DNA of 64,000 nt from Megalonaias nervosa (taxonomy: Eukaryota > Mollusca > Bivalvia > Unionida > Unionidae), in NCBI GenBank assembly GCA_016617855.1, contig JAECUM010006811.1, forward strand, positions 62,001 to 126,000, in the 5' to 3' direction. Numbering within the stretch: the first letter of the stretch is position 1; each line of letters begins with the position of its first letter. The translations under genes were made by a program, and so were the position numbers. The notes beneath the pieces were generated by a model that was not told the origin of the DNA, did no database searches, and saw nothing but the letters and a program-made list of their open reading frames with translations. Positions 56,938-64,000 of the stretch are shown here, one piece after another.

Positions 56938-57315
56938 ACATACTGTTATATTTCTGGTCACAGCATGATAAACTCAAAGTAATGATATTCAGTTATATTT
57001 CTAGTCACAGCAAGATAAACTAAGAGTAATGATATACTGTTATATTTCTGGTCACAGCATGATAAACTAAAGTAATGATATACTGTTATATTTCTAGTCA
57101 CAGCAGTAATACACTGTCATATATCTAGTCTCAGCAAGTTAAACTCACAGTCATGGTATACTGTTATATTTCTAGTCACAGCAATAATACACTGTCATAT
57201 TTCTAGTCTCAGCAAGTTATACTCAAAGTCATGATATACTGTTATATTTCTAGTTAGATCAATGATACACTCAAAGTAATGGTTATACTGTTTTATTTTT
57301 AGTCACAGCAAAAGG
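56938..57315. repeat. ~47-bp minisatellite, right part (about 8 copies)
   Basis: The unit resembles TACTGTTATATTTCTAGTCA then CAGCAAGATAAACTCAAAGTAATGATA. Confidence 0.92.
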
Positions 57316-58345
57316 GAATAAATGTTTCATTTATAATTATTAAAAATATTTGAGAAGCACTGGTACATTTCTAAAGTAGATCTTGCATAAAAAAAATTGA
57401 TATTCAGGGAACACAAAAATTTATCTGCCTTATATTACCAAGAACTCGATAATCAAGATTTCATACTCTAATTTGTGTAGAGACTTCAGTCGTGAGAATG
57501 AGTAAAGTGTTTGCTTGTTGGTAGCATGCATGGAAACCATTTTTTAAGGTGAATAAACTTTAAATATTCTGAAATTGGTATTATATAATTATTTACATTT
57601 CACTTAAACTATACATGATCAGTAAATCTGTTTGTGCTTATACCTGAAAAATGTGCTTCTTTCAGGACAACAACTATCCATCATAATTGTCTGGGAAGAT
57701 CACTGAGACTTCATTGACTTTGTTAAGCAGGGCACTAAAAATATGTTAGTAAATAAAGAAGTTATTGATGGATTTCAGCATAACTTTTTACATCACACAA
57801 CAAGTTTGATCAACAACTGAAATGCTCTGGTCACTTAACCAGTATTTGCTATGCTCATGCAACATTCATACAATTTAAAGTCACTTTTTTCATCAAAATA
57901 CAATTTAGGTAGATGCGTAAGGGTGTTTGGAGTTCATAATTCTCAGTTCCTTGGCAAAGTGGAACATCACATCATTTAGATATAACCAGAGTCTGTTTTG
58001 ACCAGCTGATTTTGGCTGCTTGTAGTGTCACATTAGCAGGGACAGTCTCACTGTGAACAGTATTCATTTAATTTGAGGCTTTATTCTAAGTGAGTTTAGC
58101 ATGTAAAGACATGTATTCTGACAAGTTGCATACTTACAGACAAGTGGTGCACCTAGAGACAAGTTGTATACTTACTGATAAGGAGTATACCTAGCATGGA
58201 TGAAAAAATGCATATTTAAGATATTAATATGTACAGAATCTGAAATAGATTATGTCATATCTATTTTGTCGTGTGATACATTAACATAGGTTTATTAACA
58301 TGCTGTATGAAAAAATTTGAACATGAGAGTGCTTTGTATCCACAG
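57316..58345. other. Intronic sequence with a small 35-bp repeat
   Basis: About three diverged copies around GACAAGTTGCATACTTAC lie at about 58110-58195. Nothing else is recognised before the PH3 exon acceptor. Confidence 0.5.
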
Positions 58346-58451
58346 ACTGAAAACAGTGTTTGAAGTGAGCACTAAGAAACACAACCGGATCTACCTGTTT
58401 AGGACCGACTCTGAGGAGGAGAAGCTGTCCTGGATGCAGGTCTTCAGTCAG
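58346..58451 (+). CDS. ARAP: ARAP exon: PH3 C-terminal strands and helix
   Basis: A 106-bp exon (acceptor TTTGTATCCACAG, donor GTAGAT), entered in phase 2 and left in phase 0. It begins LKTVFEVSTKKHNRIYLFRT, the last PH strands ('F.V.T..R.Y.F'), and ends SEEEKLSWMQVFSQ, the C-terminal helix with the invariant PH tryptophan. Alignment by eye with ARAP1 (TFEVYTEGERLYLF then EWVKCI) is clear. Directly downstream is a degenerate ACAG-type simple repeat. Confidence 0.96.
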
Positions 58452-58454
58452 GTA

Positions 58455-58600
58455 GATTTCACAGACAGACATACAGACAACCAAAGAGGCTAAGAGACAC
58501 TGGATTATATGTAAATCCAGCAAGCAGGACTGTAGAGAGATAGACAAACTGGCAGACAGAGACAGACAAGCAGACAGGCAGACAGACATACAGACAGGCA
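58455..58600. repeat. Degenerate ACAG/CAGA simple repeat
   Basis: Interrupted ACAGACAG-like stretches at about 58459-58480 and 58550-58600. The - strand frames through them are artefacts. Confidence 0.85.
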
Positions 58601-58744
58601 ATCCAGCATTGTGTCAGATGGGTAGGCAGAAAGATCAGACAGAAAAACTGAAATATATTGGGAGACATATGCAGACTTTTAGTTTGGGTCTATTTATGTT
58701 TCTGGAGTACATAACCTGCCAACAATTAACATGTTAGCCATATA

Positions 58745-59505
58745 ATTTCTTTTGTCTGGAGTAATGTATGATGTATTCCTTTGTTTGGGGTAATGCATGA
58801 TGCGTTGCTTTGTTTGGGGTAGTTCGACATGTATTTCTTGGTTCGAGATAGTTCGTTATATATTTCTTGGTTTGAGGTAGTTCGTTATGCAATGCTTAAT
58901 TTGGGGTAGTTTATTATGTATTTCTTGGTTTGGGATAGTTCATTATGTATTCCTTGGTTTGAGGTAGTTCATTATACATTGCTTAGGTTGGGGTAGTTCA
59001 TTATGTATTCTTGGTTTGCGGTAGTTCTTTATGCATTCCTTGGTCTGAGGTAGTTCATTGTGCATTGCTTAGTTTGGGGTAGCTCATTTTGTATTCCTTG
59101 GTTTGGGGTAGTTCAGTATGCATTCCTTGGTTTGAGGTAATTTACATTGCTTAGTTTGGGGTAGTTTATTATGTATTCCTTGGTTTGGGGTAGTTCTTTA
59201 TGTATTCTTTAGTTTGGGGTAGTTCATTTATTATTCCTTAGTTTGGGATAGTTCATTATGTATTCCTTGGTTTGGATAGTTCATTATGTATTCCTTGGTT
59301 TGGATAGTTCATTATGTATTCCTTAGGTTGAGGTAGTTCATTACGTATCCCTTAGGTTGAGATAATTCATTATGTATTTCTTGGTTTGAGTAGTTCATTA
59401 TGTATTCCTAATTTTGGGGTAGTTATATATTCCTTGGTTTATGTATTCCTTAGTTTGGGGTAGTTAATTAATTGGAAGATTGCTTAGTTTGGGGTAGTTC
59501 ATTTT
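58745..59505. repeat. ~31-bp minisatellite, about 25 copies
   Basis: The unit resembles TTGGTTTGGGGTAGTTCATT then ATGTATTCC. It starts about 300 bp after the PH3 exon and ends about 145 bp before the next exon. Confidence 0.94.
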
Positions 59506-59650
59506 ATCTCTAATGTGAATCATTCCCCTTTTTTTAAAAACACTTTGAAATTATATCTTACTTATTAATTAATATAAATAGAGAAATAAAAATGCAAAAT
59601 TTAAAAAAAATTGTATTTTGTATTGTTCTGAAATAATTTCTTTTTTTCAG

Positions 59651-59740
59651 TTATTTTGTCCTGTTGAATTAATAGAAACCATGAAGAAAAGGAAATTCAT
59701 CTTGGCTGGAATGTTCTACATGAAACACGGATTGAACATG
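59651..59740 (+). CDS. ARAP: ARAP exon: PH3-PH4 linker and first strand of PH4
   Basis: A 90-bp exon (30 codons, phase 0/0) between TTTCTTTTTTTCAG and GTGAGT. It encodes the linker LFCPVELIETMKKRKFIL and then AGMFYMKHGLNM, the first beta strand of PH4. ARAP1 shows the same architecture (a 'PP..E.L....F...G.L..K.GL' stretch). Confidence 0.95.
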
Positions 59741-59939
59741 GTGAGTTTGCTAAATGTATGAGGACCTGACATACTGTTGTTCAAACAAGTCTTAAATAGG
59801 AAATTTAAAATTTAAGAAAAAACACTTTCTGAGACAGGTAATTGCTTAATAGAAGTTAATCATTCTAACTTTTGTGTTAGAGACCTACAAAAATGCTGTC
59901 AGGCAGTCACCAAACAGAGTTGATCTTAAAGACAGGTTT

Positions 59940-60690
59940 CATATTGCTAATTTAGAGCTATGTCACAGTTTGATATTGGACAACTATGGACTTATTGGCA
60001 GCTACTGATTTTGTACATTACCATGGTTTATGCAGTATGTCACAGTTTGATATTGGGCAGCTATGGACTTATTGGCAGCTACTGATTTTGTACATTACCA
60101 TGGTTTATGCAGTATGTCACATGTTGATATTGGGCAGCTACTGATTTTGTACATTATCATGGTTTATACAGTATGTCACATGTTGATATTGGGCAGCTAC
60201 TGATTTTGTACATTATCATGGTTTATACAGTATGTCACATGTTGATATTTCGGCAACTACTGATTTTGTACAACTGCTGATTTGATATTGTACATTATCA
60301 TGGTTTATACAGCATGTCACATGTTGATATTAGGCAACTGCTGATTTTACCATGGTTTATACATTATGTCACATGTTGATATTGGGCAACTACTGATTTT
60401 GTACATTATACAGCATGTCACATGTTGATATTGGGCAACTACTGATTTTTCCATGGTTTATACAGTATGTCACATGTTGTTATTGGGCAACTACTGATAT
60501 ATTGCTATTCCTTATTCAGTATGTCACATGTTGATTTTGTCATGTCTGTCACATTTTGATATTGGGCAACTATTGACCTTGATATTGTTGTGCTATATTC
60601 AGTATGTCACATTTTGGTAATGTACAGCTACTGGCATATTGCCATGCCTGATTCATTATGTCCTATTTTGATATTTAACAACTGCTTTCA
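59940..60690. repeat. ~58-bp tandem repeat, about 12 copies
   Basis: The unit contains TATGTCACATGTTGATATTG then GGCAACTACTGATTTTGTAC and ATTACCATGGTTTATACAG. The left units are nearly identical; the right ones have decayed. Confidence 0.93.
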
Positions 60691-60849
60691 TATTTCTAAG
60701 CTTTATTACATCATGCCCTAACTTAATTTAAGGCAAGTAACATAGTAAGATTACAGAGATATGCAAAACAGGCATTGTGTGATCCCAATTTAGATTCTGT
60801 GAGAAATTGCAAATCAAAACATATGAGTAATATTTCTTTCTGTCTGAAG

Positions 60850-61900
60850 TTATTTATGTCCTATCTTTTAAATCACATAAGGTCTTTACTATGTCCCTTG
60901 TTGTAAATCACATAATGTCTTTTCTGTGTCCCATCTTTCATATCACATAAGGTCTTTATTATGTCTGATATTGTAAGTTACTTAAGGTCTTTGCTATGCC
61001 CCATCTTTTACATCAACTAAGGCCTTTGCTATGTCCCATGTTTTAAAGGTCTTTGCTGTGTCCCATCTTTTAAATCACCTAAGGTCTTTGCTGTGTCCCA
61101 TGTTGTAGATCTCATAAGGTCTTTACTATGTCCCATCTTTTAAGTCACCTAAGGTCTTTGCTATGTCCCATCTTTTAAATCACTTATGGTATTTGCTATG
61201 TCCCATGTTGTAAATCACATAAGGTCTTTACTATGTCCCATCTTTTAAATCCCCTACGGTCTTTGATATGTCCCATCTTTTAAATCACTTAAGGTCTTTG
61301 CTATGTCCCATCTTTTAAATCACCTAAGGTCTTTGCTATGTCCTATCTTTTAAATCACATAAGGTGTTTGCTATGTCCCATTTTTTAAACCACCTAAGGT
61401 CTTTGCTATGTCCCATTTTGTAAATCACTTAAGGTATTTGCTGTGTCCCATCTTTTAAATCACATAAGGTCTTTGCTGTGTCCCATGTTGTAAATCGTAT
61501 AAGGTGTTTGCTATGTTCCATCTTTTAAATCACCTAAGGTCTTTGCTGTGTCCCATCTTTTAGATCACCTAAGGTCTTTGCTGTGTCCCATCTTTTAAAT
61601 CACCTAAGGTCTTTGGTATGTCCCATCTTTTAAATCACCTAAGGTCTTTGCTGTGTCCCATCTTTTAAATCACATAAGGTATTTGCTATGTCCCATGTTT
61701 TAGATCACATAAGGTCTTTGCTGTGTCCCATCTTTTAAATCACCTAAGGTCTTTGCTATGTCCTGTCTTTTAAATCACATAAGGTATTTGGTATGTCCCA
61801 TCTTTTAAATCCCCTAAGATCTTTAATATGTAACATATTGTAAGTCATATAAAGTCTTTTCTTTGCCCATTATTGTAAATCAGGCAAGGTCTTTACTTTC
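60850..61900. repeat. 35-bp minisatellite, about 30 copies
   Basis: The unit resembles CATCTTTTAAATCACCTAAG then GTCTTTGCTATGTCC. Edge units are more diverged than the centre. Confidence 0.95.
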
Positions 61901-61964
61901 ATTGAAAAGCATTGAAAGTACTAATAGTGTGATCAGATAAATCTGAAACTTTCCATGTGTTATC

Positions 61965-63650
61965 AGATGTTATTGACTTAATGCTTGCATTGACTTGATA
62001 CATGCATTGACTTAATACTCATATTGACTTCACGTGTATTTACTTGATGAATGCATTGACTTGATGCTTGCATTGATTTAGTACTCACATTGACTTGATG
62101 CTTGCATTGACTTAATACTCACATTGACTAGATGCATGCATTGGCTTAATGCTTACATTGACTTGATACATGCATTGACTTAATACTGACATAGACTTGA
62201 TGCTTGTATTGACTTGATGCTTGCATTGACTTAATGCTTGCATTTACTTGATGACTTAATGCTTTCATTTACTTGATGCTTGCATTGACTTAATGCTTAC
62301 ATTGACTTGATGTTTGCATTGACTTCATGCTTGCATTGACTTAATGCTTACATTGACTTGATGCTTGCATTGACTTCATGCTTGCATTTACTTGATGACT
62401 TAATGCTTTCATTTACTTGATGCTTGCATTGACTTAATGCTTACATTGACTTGATGTTTGCATTGACTTCATGCTTGCATTGACTTAATGCTTGCATTGA
62501 CTTCATGCTTGCATTGACTTCATGCTTGCATTGACTTCATGCTTGCATTGACTTCATGCTTGCATTTACTTGATGACTTAATGATTTCATTTACTTGATG
62601 TTTGCATTGACTTCATGCTTACATTGACGTAATGCTTGCATTTACTTGATGACTTAATGCTTACATTGACTTGATGCTTGCATTGATTTAGTACTCACAT
62701 TGACTTGATGCTTGCATTGACTTAATACTCACATTGACTAGATGCATGCATTGGCTTAATGCTTACATTGACTTGATACATGCATTGACTTAATACTCAC
62801 ATAGACTTGATGCTTGTATTGACTTGATGCTTGCATTGACTTAATGCTTACATAGACTTGATGCTTGCATTGACTTAATGCTTACATTGACTTAATGCTT
62901 ACATTGACTTAATACTTGCATTGACTTAATACTTGCATTGACTTAATGCTTACATAGACTTGATGCTTGCATTGACTTAATGCTTACATTGACTTAATGC
63001 TTACATTGACTTAATACTTGCATTGACTTAATACTTGCATTGACTTAATGCTTACATAGACTTGATGCTTGCATTGACTTAATGCTTACATTGACTTAAT
63101 GCTTACATTGACTTAATACTTGCATTGACTTAATACTTGCATTGACTTAATGCTTACATAGACTTGATGCTTACATTGACTTAATGCTTACATTGACTTC
63201 ATGCTTACATTGACTTCATGCTTGCATTGACTTAATGCTTACATTGACTTCATGCTTGCATTGACTTCATGCTTGCATTGACTTGATGCTTACATTGACT
63301 TCATGCTTACATTGACTTAATACTTACATTGACTTAATACTTACATTGACTTCATGCTTACATTGACTTCATGCTTGCATTGACTTAATGCTTACATTGA
63401 CTTAATACTTACATTGACTTAATACTTACATTGACTTGATGCTTACATTGACTTAATATTTACATTGACTTCATGCTTGCATTGACTTAATGCTTACATT
63501 GACTTAATGCTTACATTGACTTCATGCTTGCATTGACTTCATGCTTACATTGACTTCATGCTTACATAGACTTAATGCTTACATTGACTTGATGTTTGCA
63601 TTGACTTCATGCTTACATAGACTTCATGCTTACATAGACTTAATACTTGC
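61965..63650. repeat. 17-bp minisatellite, about 100 copies, with higher-order structure
   Basis: The unit is ACTTAATGCTTGCATTG with variants (CTTCATGC, CTTGATGC, ACATAG). A 102-bp higher-order unit (six 17-mers) recurs with CATAGACTTG at 62851, 62953 and 63055. A separate ~170-bp block marked by CATTGATTTAGTACTCACAT recurs 610 bp apart (62071 and 62681). Confidence 0.95.
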
Positions 63651-63802
63651 AACACGTTTCATCAGCAGTAACATACAAATGCAGATTAGTCACTCAAACA
63701 GTGTTTTACAAGTCAGGATTTTATTAAGCTTCCTTTTGACTGTTCACATGTAAAGTAAGACAGAAAATAAAAATACTAATGGGTGACTTTGTCTTTACCA
63801 AG

Positions 63803-63859
63803 GAATGGCAGAGGACATGGCTGGTGATTGAAGGAAGGACACTTTTCTACACCCAGCAG
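63803..63859 (+). CDS. ARAP: ARAP exon: PH4 strands beta-2 and beta-3
   Basis: A 57-bp exon (19 codons, phase 0/0) between CTTTACCAAG and GTAGGT, encoding EWQRTWLVIEGRTLFYTQQ. The W-x-x-x-W-L-V-I-x-G-x-x-L-x-Y pattern continues PH4. It is the last exon in the window; the rest of PH4 and the RhoGAP domain must follow to the right. Confidence 0.94.
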
Positions 63860-64000
63860 GTAGGTACATACTCCCACTGAATTTTTTAAAATGTTTTGTA
63901 TTGCTCTAGTTTTCTTAATCTTTTCTTGATATCAACTGTGATTATAACAGTGACTCCTTGCTCATTTATCCTTGTACTCAGACACTGGCAGCTTTTCCTG
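63860..64000. other. Start of the next intron
   Basis: Nothing recognised up to the end of the window. Confidence 0.5.

Larger units (their letters stand above)
3994..63859 (+). other. ARAP: ARAP-like gene, central portion (15 exons, both ends outside the window)
   Basis: Fifteen exons with AG acceptors and GT donors (one GC donor) join into 376 uninterrupted codons. The domain order is end of PH2, ArfGAP zinc finger, ankyrin-like segment, PH3, start of PH4, which is the order known for ARAP proteins (SAM-PH1-PH2-ArfGAP-ANK-PH3-PH4-RhoGAP-RA-PH5). ARAPs are phosphoinositide-binding proteins that switch off Arf GTPases with the ArfGAP domain and Rho GTPases with the RhoGAP domain, linking membrane traffic to actin at the cell periphery. 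Introns are 5334, 908, 3977, 1973, 4348, 822, 4459, 4538, 8557, 282, 9462, 8816, 1199 and 4062 bp. Only about 1.8% of the window is coding. The start codon, promoter, RhoGAP domain and stop codon are not present. Which vertebrate ARAP is closest cannot be decided by eye. Confidence 0.93.

Overview
The window is animal nuclear DNA from inside one very large gene. It is AT-rich and intron-dominated, holds metazoan retroelements and has no prokaryotic features. Fifteen short, splice-bounded exons on the + strand (1,129 coding bases between 3,994 and 63,859) translate in one continuous reading of 376 codons when joined, and every intron phase matches. They encode the middle of an ARAP-type protein (Arf-GAP with Rho-GAP, ankyrin and PH domains): the end of PH2, a complete zinc-finger ArfGAP domain, an ankyrin-like segment, a complete PH3 and the start of PH4. 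The SAM/PH1 part lies to the left of the window; the RhoGAP, RA and PH5 parts lie to the right. The tRNA-derived SINEs with GTTAAACCCC-type 3' ends, the minisatellite-packed introns and the protein similarity suggest a lophotrochozoan, most likely a mollusc. This placement is inference.

Layout. 1-3,993: intron with two or three relic LTRs and a 20-bp minisatellite. 3,994-14,681: end of PH2 and the ArfGAP exons, with intervening arrays, a 5'-truncated L1/Tx1-like LINE (- strand) and a MITE. 14,682-31,031: ankyrin-region exons separated by arrays of 35, 47, 32, 31, ~28-44, 46 and 69 bp, one SINE and a broken LINE. 31,032-39,588: an 8.6-kb intron dominated by a 4.1-kb array of a 49-bp unit, plus twin SINEs. 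39,589-49,529: first three PH3 exons around a 48/45-bp array pair, split by a SINE and by a 5.3-kb rearranged Gypsy-type LTR insertion containing gag and protease remnants in inverted orientation. 49,530-63,859: end of PH3 and start of PH4, with 45-, 47-, 31-, 60-, 35- and 17-bp arrays and a solo LTR.

By my hand estimate about 45% of the window is tandem repeat, and almost every long intron carries its own array or arrays. The long 'ORFs' in the window are products of these arrays (several have periods divisible by three) and are not genes. I found no RNA gene, promoter, CRISPR array or second cellular gene. I also found no convincing new biological system. The most unusual features are the intron-specific minisatellite expansion, the inverted retroelement composite, and arrays that repeat splice-site-like motifs.
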